Assembly (NCBI RefSeq): GCF_000350225.1
Contig: NW_005179054.1
Location: forward strand, 136,931 to 200,930
Source of the DNA: Chondrus crispus
Taxonomy: Eukaryota; Rhodophyta; Florideophyceae; Gigartinales; Gigartinaceae
DNA length: 64,000 nt
Reading direction: 5' to 3'
Both the position numbers and the translations under genes were made by a program. The notes below the pieces were generated by a model. The model saw only the letters and a list, made by a program, of their open reading frames with translations, was not told where the DNA came from and did no database searches. Below, one piece after another: positions 19,736 to 30,300 of this stretch. Numbering within the stretch: position 1 is the stretch's first letter; every line of letters begins with the position of its first letter.

Positions 19736-19920
19736 ACGCTGACTTCGCCGCCGCGTTGGCGCCTGGCTCTGCGGGAGGCGCTTTCTGGCCCCGCGGGCCC
19801 CGCGCCGCCCAGTTCGTATCTGCGAGTCCCCTCCAGGGCGGCTTTCAGTGAGACGAGCCACGTAGCGAAATAAGACGGCGGCGATTGCGGTGCCGGAGTG
19901 GACGGAGGTCGTTGGGATGC

Positions 19921-20330
19921 TCAAGTAGTGGTAGCGCGCAGGGGAGGGTTGGGGCGTGACATCAAGTGTTTATGTCAACTGGGGTATGGCGCGCGAGGTG
20001 GTCAAGAGGCATGGGTACGGTCGGGGAGGCATGAGTGGTGGGCGGGATGTTGAATGATGGAAATTATAGCAGTACTTTTGCGCTCCACAGGCGGCGGCAC
20101 GGTTGGCGTCGCGTACTGTACCTGGTCTGGATGTCATACTGTAACAGGCATGCATGGGTGGCGGCACAAACCCACACGGACTACGAACCGCACCGACTTG
20201 CTCCCCCCTCCACGCTAACTCATCTGCAACGAGGACGTCGCTGCCACCTTATCCGCCTCATCTTCGCAGCCAACCAAAACAACCAAGGCAACCAAGGCAA
20301 CCAAGACTCTACTTTGCCTTGCTACCCGTC
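19921..20330. other. Spacer between CK2 alpha and CMC2-like gene
   Basis: About 410 bp. AACCAAGGC-type short tandem repeats lie just upstream of the CMC2-like start (20277-20300). It holds the promoters of the two divergent genes; nothing else is recognised. Confidence 0.4.
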
Positions 20331-20656
20331 ATGCATCCAACTCTAGCACCGCATTTGCACCCTATGGTTGGTCCCCACCCCCCGTCCCCGCCGCCTTCCC
20401 TCCGTGCCACTTTTCGCTTTTTTCCACATTACTAACCACCGCCCCACCGTAGTGCGAACAAGCCATCGAGCACCTCACTCGCTGCCACCGCGAGAAGTCC
20501 TTTTCCAAGTTCCTGGGCGGCTGCAACGAGGCCAAATTCGCCCTTGACAAATGCCTCTCCGACGAGTACCTCGTCAAGCGCGAGCTGAACGCTGAAAAGT
20601 CTCGCATGGAAAAGCTGCGCCTCAAGAAAATGCTCGCTGAAGAGGGAATGCAGTAA
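20331..20656 (+). CDS. CMC2: CMC2-like twin-CX9C mitochondrial protein (2 exons)
   Basis: Exon 1 (20331-20366) encodes MHPTLAPHLHPM, the characteristic CMC1/CMC2 start. The intron 20367-20452 has a GTTGGT donor, a CTAAC branch site at 20432-20436 and a TAG acceptor. Exon 2 (20453-20656) begins at Cys and ends with TAA. The spliced protein is 79 residues with two CX9C motifs (CEQAIEHLTRC and CNEAKFALDKC). Such proteins enter the mitochondrial intermembrane space through Mia40 and take part in cytochrome c oxidase assembly or copper handling. The C-terminus is charged and helical. The gene ends only 48 bp from the convergent exchanger gene. CMC2 rather than CMC1 is inferred from the MHP-PHLH start and short length. 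Confidence 0.85.
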
Positions 20657-20704
20657 GTACAGATACACTATACGTTAGTGATAACCGGTCTCGTGCTTTG
20701 CCCT

Positions 20705-22867
20705 TCAACTCCGGTCCTGGTCCTGGTCCTGTGGCCCAACCGTGGGCATCAGGTGTCCCTTCGTCACCACGGCCATCTCCTCGCTGTTCTCGCCGTCATC
20801 CATTTGCCTAGTTGACGCTTCACGGTCTAAGTCTGCATCTGGAAAAGGCAAGTCCGTTGCCGCTGATGAATCTAATAGTGAGCCGAGTTGGTGCGGCGTC
20901 AGTCTATCCTTGTCCGATATGGCCAGTGTCTGCAACGTCCGATTCGTGCCCATCATCGACCGGGTCGCCGACGCCAACAGCAGAGGTTTCAACCATGTGT
21001 CATCCAGCCTCTTGAGCCGCTGTGCGAAAATTGTCGCTCTGACAGGACTCTGCGAATCGTCTTCAGGTTGAATCTCGTCACCGTCATCCGGCAAATCATC
21101 GCTTACCGCTTGCTCGTCCTCGATGCGCAACAACCGTAGAAGCGGCAACATTCCGCCGCCCAATACGATCACAGTGAAGAGAACGATCGCTAAAGTGGAA
21201 GAAACCACAACCCGTCTGACATCGTCAGACCCATCATGACTTGGCAAGCTGAGAGACAGAGCCCAGGCGATCGCCCCTCGTAGGCAGCCACTAAACCACA
21301 TGATGAGCTTTGTCTTTTGCGATATCTTCACGGATCGCCACTTGTTAAGCAGACTTGTCAACGGGTAGATGTTGACAGCTCGAGAAACAAGTGTGAAGAC
21401 GATTCCCCAAACAATAGTCCCGATATGCCAGGAATGTCGGAAAGTCGTCAACGCTGTGCCGAGGTACACAAACACAAAGGTTTCGGCCAAAAAGGCAAGC
21501 GAGCGGAACACCTGCTGAGATGAAATTTGTGTGACGGTGGAGAGGTTGTAGTGCGCGTAGTGAGCGAGGATGACCGAGCTGGTGAGAATGCCCAAAATGC
21601 CACTCATACCGATGCCATCACAAAGCGGATACGGCAGGTAGGCCATGAGCAAATAAAACGAAAACTCTAGAGATGGGGAGCGGTACAGTGTTGTATGCTT
21701 GAGTAGTAGTGCGGTGGCGGCGGCTGTTGCGACACCCACGACTGCGGAACCGACGAAAATGTAGACAAAGCTGAACAGTGGGCCGTACCAGCGCGAGATA
21801 GAGGCGCCGATAAGCCTGGAAAAGGTGCGATAAAGTACGATGGAAACGGCGTCGTTAAGGACAGATTCGCCAAAGACAAGGAAGTGAAGGCTCTTGTTGA
21901 CCTTGAGGGCAGAGAAGATGGCGATGGTTGCGACAGGGTCGACGGCAGAGAGCAGAGCACCAAACGTCATGGACTCCCAGAAGAGGAAGGGGTAGCTGAT
22001 GCCGAGGAATCCGACGGCATAGATGCCCACGCCGAAGGCCACGGCGGAAATTACGGTGCCCGGAATAGCCAGCAGGAATATACCTTGGGCCTCGGCAAAG
22101 AAGTCGCGCTTGTTGAGCGAGTAGCCGGCCTCGAGCATGATAGGCGGAATGATAAAGGTGAAAAATTGCTCCTGGTTGGGCAAACTCGTGCCTAGCTCGT
22201 TGGCGGAGCCGCTGATGCGGACGATGGAGCCGACGAGGATGCCGAGCAGGACGTATGCGATGCAGGACGGGAGGAAAATGAAGTGGTTTTGCACGAGAAT
22301 ATAAGTAGCAAACACGCACAGGACAAGCTGTAGCGTGAAGATAGACATGCCGACGCCGAGTATAGCTTCGATACCCTCCTCCGAGGCGGGGGGGGCGCCG
22401 CCCTTGAAGTTATTGCAGTTGCAGTTGGGGCAGGATAGAGCATGGCGCCGTGTGGAGTGGGAGGACCAGAGAGAGACGATGAGAGAGAAGACGAGAAGAG
22501 TGAGGGCGCTGTAAAAGAAGAGAGAGCGGCGGTGCGTGGGCGAGGTGAGGAGTTCGGTGTGGTCTGTGGCGAGAAAGTTGGTGAGCGAAGTGAGGCGAGG
22601 AGGAGAGGGGGCGGAATCGGGAGTCGGCGGACGCTCAACGGTGTCTTCGGTTTCCGTCATGGCCGGTGGGGAATTGGGAGGGAGCGGAGGGAGTGCGGAA
22701 AGGGGAAGAAGGGCGAGCGGCATAAGCGCAAAGGCGGTGTCGTCAAACAGGGATCGTGATCCGGACTGCCGCTCGAAGGGTGTTGGATTCGGGCCAGCAA
22801 TGCTGTCTGTTACGTAATGTGATTGGCCGTTGCGTGCCAGCAACGAAATAAGCACAACGTTTGTCAT
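20705..22867 (-). CDS. Na+/H+ exchanger, NHE/CPA1 family
   Basis: The open frame is 720 residues from ATG at 22867; in-frame ATGs at 22723 and 22660 are alternative starts, and the region before them is low in conserved content. About a dozen hydrophobic segments lie between residues 120 and 590. Signature stretches are FFTFIIPPIMLEAGYSL, SAVDPVATIAIFSAL and FGESVLNDAVSIVLY, the latter two carrying the Asp residues of the ion-binding core. A polar, acidic C-terminal tail of about 110 residues follows. The segment order resembles endosomal/plasma-membrane NHE6-9 type animal and plant exchangers. It exchanges Na+ or K+ for H+ across a membrane; which membrane is not shown. It is divergent from the nuclease-helicase gene and has no visible intron. 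Confidence 0.9.
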   Translation of the reverse strand: MTNVVLISLLARNGQSHYVTDSIAGPNPTPFERQSGSRSLFDDTAFALMPLALLPLSALPPLPPNSPPAMTETEDTVERPPTPDSAPSPPRLTSLTNFLATDHTELLTSPTHRRSLFFYSALTLLVFSLIVSLWSSHSTRRHALSCPNCNCNNFKGGAPPASEEGIEAILGVGMSIFTLQLVLCVFATYILVQNHFIFLPSCIAYVLLGILVGSIVRISGSANELGTSLPNQEQFFTFIIPPIMLEAGYSLNKRDFFAEAQGIFLLAIPGTVISAVAFGVGIYAVGFLGISYPFLFWESMTFGALLSAVDPVATIAIFSALKVNKSLHFLVFGESVLNDAVSIVLYRTFSRLIGASISRWYGPLFSFVYIFVGSAVVGVATAAATALLLKHTTLYRSPSLEFSFYLLMAYLPYPLCDGIGMSGILGILTSSVILAHYAHYNLSTVTQISSQQVFRSLAFLAETFVFVYLGTALTTFRHSWHIGTIVWGIVFTLVSRAVNIYPLTSLLNKWRSVKISQKTKLIMWFSGCLRGAIAWALSLSLPSHDGSDDVRRVVVSSTLAIVLFTVIVLGGGMLPLLRLLRIEDEQAVSDDLPDDGDEIQPEDDSQSPVRATIFAQRLKRLDDTWLKPLLLASATRSMMGTNRTLQTLAISDKDRLTPHQLGSLLDSSAATDLPFPDADLDREASTRQMDDGENSEEMAVVTKGHLMPTVGPQDQDQDRS

Positions 22868-23066
22868 ACCGTTCGTAATTCACACGTGTTACACGTATGC
22901 AAGTATCCCGCTAAGCTCGATGTTGATATCAACACCTGCGACAATGCCGGACGGTCTCGGCGATCACAGACGACGCGAACCGACCTCGCCGTAGATCGCA
23001 AATCCTCCGGAGCATCGCCTCCATCACTGGCTCTCACGACATGTGAAGCCGCCTCCCATCCACGTC

Positions 23067-26000
23067 ATGTCCGCTTTCCTCCGGAAACGAACCTCCGTCC
23101 ACCTCCTCTTCCACCCACCGGCCCGTCCTGCCCCATCGCTCCGCCGCGTCCGCCTCCGTTCAATCTGCACGCCATCCCCCCCGTTCCCCCTCTCCTCTCG
23201 CACCTGCTTCCCCCGCCCCTCGCCCGCGTGCCACGCAAAACCCTCCTCGTCCTCGCTTTCCCCGCCCCCCGAGTCACAAACACCCTCCACCTCACGCCTA
23301 CGCTCGCCCTACGACCTCGTCAACTTCCGCCGCTCCCGCTTCGTCGCGCATCTCAATGAGCTCTCCCACCGCCCAATCCCCTCTCGCGACGCTCCCACCC
23401 GCCTTGATCGTGCCCTCAGCGCTGCTGGCATTGCCCACGAGTCGCGCGTCATCGCCTACCTCCAAACCCTCCTCTCCCAAACCCTTTCGCTCTCTGCGCC
23501 CGAGACCCTCTACACCGTCCCACCTGTCCCATCCCGTTACCGCCTCACCCGCGATGCCATTCGTCGCCGTGTCCCGCTCATCCGCGCCGCTGCCTTGCAA
23601 GATGACGTCTTCGCGGGAGTCGCAGACGTGCTCCTGCTCGCCCGTGCCGACCCGTTCGCCACGCCCGCACAGAGGGCCCGTGCCGCGGAGGGCGAATACG
23701 TTGTATGCGAGGTCAAGCTCGCGTCGACCTGCACTGCTGATTATGCGTTGCAGGCAGCTGCATATGTGAGCATGCTGAGGAAGATGGAGCGGAGCGGCGT
23801 GGAGCCAGAGACGGGTGCCGGAGCGGACTGGGCCTACGTGTGGACCGGGAGCCCGGACAAGCCACCAACGCAGATATCCCTCGTGGCACTTATGTATTTG
23901 TTGGAGAGGACGAAGCGGGACTTTGGCGTCTTCCTGAAGGAGTTTGATGCGAGCGCACAGGTGCTGCCGGACGTACCAGTGGAAATGTTATCGCCGTGGA
24001 AGGGCTATGCGCTGGAGATTCTGCAGGAGAAGGATGACCTGAGGTTGATCGCGGGGATCCGACGCTCGCAGGTAAACCAGATTGAGAGCGTTTTTGGGGT
24101 TGCCACTCTGACGGACTTTGCGGAACTTTCGGACAGGGACGTGGAAGAAGTCGTGAGAAAGCATTCACTGCATTCGACTTATCGAACGCTGCACAGGCAA
24201 GCGAGCATGCAGCTACAGACTCGGAAGAATGGCGGAAAGTGTACAGCGTATGAGCTTGTTGAGGGTGCTTCGAGTTTGTTGCTGCCACCTGATTCCGACG
24301 CGGATATGTTCTTCGACATGGAGGGGTTCCCGCTAATGAAGGGCGGCGGTCTGGAGTATCTTTTCGGATTGGACGTTGGAATGGATGGCGATTTTAAGTT
24401 TTGGTGGGCGCACAATCGACAAGAGGAAGAACAAGCTTTCGTTTGGGTCGTGAGATGCATTTGCGATCTTGTGGAAAAGGAACAGGCTGCTGGTCGCCCG
24501 AAGCCCCATGTATACCACTACGGTCATTATGAAGTTACTGCCCTTCGCCGCGTTGCGTTACGGGCAAAAACGGCTGCCGGACATGCTGCAAGAAACACAC
24601 TCGACAAACTGTTTGAAGATGGAATGTTTATTGATGTATTCAACATTATTTCATCGTCAATCGTAGTCGGAGAGCCGAGCTACTCGATCAAGAAGATTGA
24701 AAAGCTTGTCAACATTTCTCGAGAGGATGATGAACTTGCAGACGCAGAATCGTCTGTCGGAATGTACTACGAATGGAGACGAAAACATTTCCATGAAGAT
24801 GATTCTGGTCAACAGGAAATAGTCGACGACATCACAAGTCCTATTCTGGAAGAAATCTTAGTCTACAATCGACAGGATTGTCGAAGTCTTCGAGATGTTG
24901 TCAGTTGGCTGCGAGCTGTACTACCGCATGTCGATAAATTAACGTTCGTGGATGCTCAAGACGATCCTCCTAGCGAATCTGATAGTTTAGCCGCCAGCGA
25001 TGGCGACGCAAATGTCATTGAGCAAGGGGCATGCGGTCCTACTATGAAACACAAACTTGCCGATTCAATTGCCATACGACGTTGTCTAGAATTGAGTTCC
25101 TCTTTGGTGGCTCTTGGAAGCACTGAACTTGATGCAGAGACACGAGGGATAGTAGCGCACCTCCTAATGTATCATACTCGAGAGTCACTACCCTCCCGCA
25201 AGCAGTTCAGCAACATGATCAAGCAGGCGTCTGAATCGGACTATAGGGACCTCTTCGATGACGATCAGTGTATCAGTGGAATCTCTTGGAAAGGCCGAAA
25301 GGCGGATATGGAGACAAACAAACAATATTTTGAATACACGTTTCCCAGAGCGCAACTGTTCAAGTTAACATCTGGAAACAGTGCTGCGTTTGTGGTTCCC
25401 AAAGTAGGTCCTAAGAACATTTCTGGAGATGAGAGCAAATCTGACATTTCCTGCTTCGTCTCTTTGAAGGAAGTCAGCTACAGCAAAGAAAACAGTCCGG
25501 GTTCTCTCATTCTATCGGCCGGAAGAAATCCTGACTATGAACCACCTAAGTTTGGAGTTCTTGTCAGCAGTGAGGATCTCAAAGTCTGCAATGCTCCTTT
25601 GCGACAAAGTATTCTTCGTACTACAGAAAAGTTGACGAAACAGAAAGCAGACGCAAGCGTCGCATTACCCCTTGCTTTTATTGAACGAAGGCCTATTGAT
25701 GAAGAGCCTTCGAGGGATATCTCCCTAGAAAAGATGCGGAACAGGCAGACACGGAGTGAAAACGTTGCTGAGTTTCTGGCATCGAGGAAATTGTCCTGCG
25801 TGTTTGTCATACAGGGCCCACCGGGCAGTGGAAAAACTTCTCTCTCGGGGGAAATTATCCAGCAACTTGTCATGACTTACGGAAAAACAGTTGCTGTCAG
25901 TTCTAACTCTCATGCGGCTATTGACAACTTGTTAAGCAGTGCCGTTAGATCTGGTTGTGAGGCTCAGACTGTATGGAAAGTTGGGACACGATGTACCAAG

Positions 26001-27179
26001 CCCAACGTGGCTCGCTTCAAGGCAAATGTGCGAGATGTGAAGATTGTGTCGTGGCTTGCCGAGTCAGAGGAATCAGATCAATGTACAAGTCCTTCCTCAA
26101 CTGATCACGCTTCTTCCAAGAGAACGAAGGCAAAAGCCACCGGCGCCCTGGTCGGTGCTACTTGTTATCAGCTGTCTCAGGAATGCATAGACGGGGCGTT
26201 CGACTTTTTGTTTGTCGATGAAGCCAGTCAAGTACCAATTCCAAACTTTTTGTCTATGTCAACTGCCGCCAAGTATGCTATTTTGGTTGGTGACCAACAG
26301 CAACTGGAAATGCCTATAAGGGGCACACACCCTGAAATCCTTGAGCAAAGCTGTCTTGCATATACCGTGGGTGAGGGCGTGAAAACTGTTCCAGCGTCTC
26401 GCGGTATTTTCCTGGACGTGTCGTACAGAATGAACCCAGCACTTTGCCGGTTTGTGTCTCAACACTTCTACGATCATACCCTGGCTCATGCTTCCATTTG
26501 CACAGAGAACAAATTAAATTTGGGCTCTAACAACTCCCCCGACTGCTTCCAATATGGTAGTCACGGCATTTCGTTCATCTCGACTCATGAAATTCCCTGC
26601 GTCGCAGAAGTGCTGGCTCCAACTCCTTCATACGGGAAGTGGTACCAGCCAATTGAAGTGTTTGTCATATCGCAGATAGTGAGTCAAATACTTGGGCTTT
26701 CGTGTACGGTTAATGGAACTTCTAAAACCATTGGCGCTAGCGATATTCTTGTTGTGGCACCATACAATGCACAAGTGAGAGCACTCAAGGACGCCCTTCC
26801 GCAAGGCATCCGAGTTGGGACGGTAGATAAGTTCCAGGGCCAAGAGGCGCCAGTTACGGTGCTTTCGACATGTACAAGTGAATCATCTGAGGATTGGGAT
26901 AGATACAAATATAATGGAGATCATGGCACGGACAAGAATGGATGGCAAAACGGAGTTGCCATGAGTTTCTCTTCCGACAGCATGCCAGGGAACAAGGAAC
27001 GACGCGGGTTTTGTTTCGCGCTTCAGAAAAACCGTCTGAATGTCGCGATCTCCCGAGCCCAGTGCCTTGCAGTCGTTGTCGGTGATGCGCATGCATTCTC
27101 CCGCATACCCCTGATCACGTTAGGGGATGTTGATGTTGCCTCTCTATATGAAAGCATTGTGTCTGTGCAATCCAAGTGA
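23067..27179 (+). CDS. TM0106-type RecB-like nuclease with SF1 (Dna2/Upf1-like) helicase
   Basis: The first ATG in frame is at 23067 and gives 1370 residues without an intron. Residues 1-75 are Pro, Ser and Arg-rich with almost no acidic residues, suggesting an organelle-targeting presequence. A PD-(D/E)XK nuclease follows: SPYDLVNFRRSRF, an Asp in VADVLL, EVKLA and the QAAAY motif. A middle RNase H-like (TM0106/YprB type) domain contains DMFFDMEG, HYGHYE and YNRQDCRS. The C-terminal superfamily 1 helicase has Walker A GPPGSGKTS, Walker B FVDEASQ, VGDQQQLEMP, SYRMNP, VDKFQGQEAPV and LNVAISRAQ. The architecture is common in bacteria and fits DNA repair or processing. The 5' third is markedly GC-rich; the remainder is not. 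Substrate and compartment are inferred. Confidence 0.85.
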   Translation: MSAFLRKRTSVHLLFHPPARPAPSLRRVRLRSICTPSPPFPLSSRTCFPRPSPACHAKPSSSSLSPPPESQTPSTSRLRSPYDLVNFRRSRFVAHLNELSHRPIPSRDAPTRLDRALSAAGIAHESRVIAYLQTLLSQTLSLSAPETLYTVPPVPSRYRLTRDAIRRRVPLIRAAALQDDVFAGVADVLLLARADPFATPAQRARAAEGEYVVCEVKLASTCTADYALQAAAYVSMLRKMERSGVEPETGAGADWAYVWTGSPDKPPTQISLVALMYLLERTKRDFGVFLKEFDASAQVLPDVPVEMLSPWKGYALEILQEKDDLRLIAGIRRSQVNQIESVFGVATLTDFAELSDRDVEEVVRKHSLHSTYRTLHRQASMQLQTRKNGGKCTAYELVEGASSLLLPPDSDADMFFDMEGFPLMKGGGLEYLFGLDVGMDGDFKFWWAHNRQEEEQAFVWVVRCICDLVEKEQAAGRPKPHVYHYGHYEVTALRRVALRAKTAAGHAARNTLDKLFEDGMFIDVFNIISSSIVVGEPSYSIKKIEKLVNISREDDELADAESSVGMYYEWRRKHFHEDDSGQQEIVDDITSPILEEILVYNRQDCRSLRDVVSWLRAVLPHVDKLTFVDAQDDPPSESDSLAASDGDANVIEQGACGPTMKHKLADSIAIRRCLELSSSLVALGSTELDAETRGIVAHLLMYHTRESLPSRKQFSNMIKQASESDYRDLFDDDQCISGISWKGRKADMETNKQYFEYTFPRAQLFKLTSGNSAAFVVPKVGPKNISGDESKSDISCFVSLKEVSYSKENSPGSLILSAGRNPDYEPPKFGVLVSSEDLKVCNAPLRQSILRTTEKLTKQKADASVALPLAFIERRPIDEEPSRDISLEKMRNRQTRSENVAEFLASRKLSCVFVIQGPPGSGKTSLSGEIIQQLVMTYGKTVAVSSNSHAAIDNLLSSAVRSGCEAQTVWKVGTRCTKPNVARFKANVRDVKIVSWLAESEESDQCTSPSSTDHASSKRTKAKATGALVGATCYQLSQECIDGAFDFLFVDEASQVPIPNFLSMSTAAKYAILVGDQQQLEMPIRGTHPEILEQSCLAYTVGEGVKTVPASRGIFLDVSYRMNPALCRFVSQHFYDHTLAHASICTENKLNLGSNNSPDCFQYGSHGISFISTHEIPCVAEVLAPTPSYGKWYQPIEVFVISQIVSQILGLSCTVNGTSKTIGASDILVVAPYNAQVRALKDALPQGIRVGTVDKFQGQEAPVTVLSTCTSESSEDWDRYKYNGDHGTDKNGWQNGVAMSFSSDSMPGNKERRGFCFALQKNRLNVAISRAQCLAVVVGDAHAFSRIPLITLGDVDVASLYESIVSVQSK

Positions 27180-27355
27180 ACACTTCAACTCTGAAAAAAG
27201 GTCATTTACAAGCACACGCTGGCGCTTGTTCCTTCTCTTTGTGACGCATGAATTCCAAGAGAAGAGCGGGCTTCTATCAGATGTTTATATATATATTTAA
27301 AGTTATGTGCAAGCTCTACTAAGTCGCGTCGGTATGTTTCCTAGAAGTTATGCGC
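27180..27355. other. Short convergent spacer
   Basis: 176 bp between two convergent genes, with an AT-rich run (TATATATATTTAAAG) at about 27286-27303 that may serve 3' end formation for either. Nothing else is seen. Confidence 0.4.
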
Positions 27356-30300
27356 TTACATGTACCAAAAATCAGATCCATACGATGGTGAATTTCCGAC
27401 AGCTCCTTGCACGACAACAGGAACCTTCTGATTTTTCGATTGCGATGGCGTTATACATGTGAAAGCGTCATCATCAATTGAAACAACATTGGTACATTTC
27501 TTTCCACCGAACGTCGCTTGCGGTGAGTTGCCAAAGTTGTGTCCCGAAATTAACACCTTCGTACCTCCAGAAGCAGGTCCATGTCTTGGCATGACACCAA
27601 GCATGAAAGTAACCTTCGGGGCAGGATAGCTGGGTTTGGCAACAACAATTTCCGCTTGGTACACACGTGGCATGATAAGCTCACCCCGTGGGCCCTCGAC
27701 AAGACTGAGACCGGAGAAGCCTAAGAAATTAGAGGCGTACCCAGCCACTTTCGTCCCACCTGCACTTAGCTTGACCTGAGCAACTTGTCCGTTATTCTGA
27801 ACAGAGAACTTCGACAGGTAGAGATTTCCCTTGATGTCACCGCCAAACGTGTTTGATCTATACTCAATGATACCATTGGTAGAGCTCTTGATATTTCCGA
27901 TAAGAGGTTGAACCGCAGAGGGCGGGTAGTGAGCGCACTCTTTCCGGTTAAGATTTGGATGGCCGTGGTACTTTCCAGGTTGAACAACGAAGAGCTTGTC
28001 AGGGGTGTTCTGCGCAGATTTCTTGCCTCCAACGCAGTTGGTAGCGAAATCACCGAAGCCCGCATTCGGCCCGTTGTCGAGAGCATAGAGCTTTCCATTT
28101 GTGTGCAAAGTCATTCCAAACGAGTTTCTCAACCCAGAAGCGTACACTGAACAGTCCTTTCCAGCGATTACTGTGGCCTTTTCTGGATTGGCGTAGTTGC
28201 TGTACTTGATATCAGTTTTCTTGTTGGCAGGACATATCACGATTGCAGCCGACAACGGGTTGCTAGCAACGCCACCCAATTTATCATCATTGGCATCTCC
28301 CGGGACCGGCTTCTTGCCAGGGACCGAAATTCCACCATTGGTGAAGCCTCCAACGCCAACCAGGAGCTTTCCATTCGGCAGAAACTGGAGCTTATTGAGA
28401 GCATGGTCATGGTTCGACACAGGAAGTCCGGTCACTAAGGCTTCCTGGTTAGACGCACACGAGGCCCCGGACAGTTGGTTGGGATTAAATACAATGGTCT
28501 CAATCTTCCCGTTTGTCCATCCCTGCTCAAAATTCAAGAGATTCTTGTCCTTCCAGTATATAGCACTCGTCGTGAAGAACATCTTCAAGCCATTCGAAAA
28601 GGGACTAAAAGCGACTCCGAGGACAGCTCTCTTCGTTCCGACCTGCTTCTCACAAACGGAAAGCACTTTCAAATTTTTGTCAACTTTCAGTGCATATACC
28701 TTTCCAGCTGTGCTACCAAGATAAAGACGCCCATCCGGTCCATATGCTGCCGATGTGATAAGTGATATTTTGAAGGTGCTGCCATCCGGTTTTTTCAACT
28801 TCTCTTGCTTAAAAATCACCGGTTGGTCTAGCGCGGCCCCAGAGTTAGCCTTGTAGGTGAATGGCAGACCATTCGAAACACCGGCGTTGGTGTGAACAGT
28901 AACAGGGACAACACCGGACCCTGGAGGTACAGTCACTTGCAAGACTCCTGGGTCTGATGAAATCAGATTGCTTGCTTCTACACTTCCAAATTTCACTGAC
29001 ACGCCGTTGATAAACCCAGACCCGATGATTTGGATGTTTTCTCCTCCAGTCGGAGACGAGGAGCTCTTCGATAAGCTCTTCATGACTGGAATCGTTGCTG
29101 ACGAATCATGCTGAAGAACAGGCGAGGCGAGTGGTCCCGAGGAATCAGACAATATCAACTTCGGAGTGACATTCTTCGGTCTAAAGTAGAGCAATTGGAA
29201 TGCATTGAGACCAGCTATCAGCGTTTTTGAAGAAGTTTTTGTGGTTCCCTTTGAGTTAGACTGCCCCATCACTACACCGGAGTGATATAGCTTGAAAGGC
29301 CCCTCATGTTGGACGCTGTAGGAATATTTAGCTGTTTTTGGAGCATCAATGAAGAACGTGCACCTCACAGCAAACGAGTTTCCAGAGAAGGGAAAGGGGC
29401 CGAAACTAGCCAAGGACTTGAAGTTGATTGATGCTTTCTCAGACCCGACAAGAGCTTTTGGCTTTGACGTTGTCTGAAGGGGAAGTGGAACTGTCGAAAA
29501 GAGGGAATTGCCATAATCATAATAGTAGCAGTACGCCCCATTTGATGCAGACCCTTTCACCTCGACAACGGTCGAGTCCGTCGCAACGTCACCTGTTGAA
29601 TCAACTACCTCCAGGGTGACCACCGTTTTCCCCAGCGGGAAGGAGGCTGTGAACACTCCAGATTTGTTGTTGTTGGTCTTCTTCATCTGCTTTCCATCAA
29701 CAACCTCAGTCCAGCTCCATTTATACGATACGATGGCACCTGTGACCGCAGGTGGCCCAGGATCGTTGAAGTGCGAGTGAGATTGGGTTCCATCAAATGA
29801 AATAGATGCCTTCCCGTTGTTGTCGAAGTCCGTGGCCATGTAGGGTCCGCCAGGAACAGAGTGAGCTCGATGGTTGAAGCCTCCGTTGAGAGTGTCACTA
29901 ACAACCTTTCCACCAACTGTGCTGCATCCGCCACCTACGGCAGTTGATCCAGCACCGTTTCCTTCAATCATGATTCCAGAGATCATTGGATTTTCAACTG
30001 ACTTGCTAAGTGTTACCTGAATATGGCCTCCAACTGGTGACACGTTTGGATAATCGAGCACAAGGCCAATGTTTTTCCCAACGGATGCGAAAACATCTAA
30101 AGATTGCTTTTTCTTCGCACCATTAATGATTACGTCAAAGATTCTGGCTCCGGGCTTCGCAAAAAAGGTCTCCGCGAACAACAACTTGACAGTGTACTTC
30201 CCTGCTGGTACCGGAATCTTGTAACTTAGAACCGTAGCCTTAGTCCACCTGTGGCTAGAGTAAGCACCATCCCATGAGGCTTTTCCTGACTTTGCAGAAA

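Noticed and set aside
22442-22817. + strand frames opposite the exchanger N-terminus
   Set aside because: They are low-complexity shadows of the minus-strand gene.
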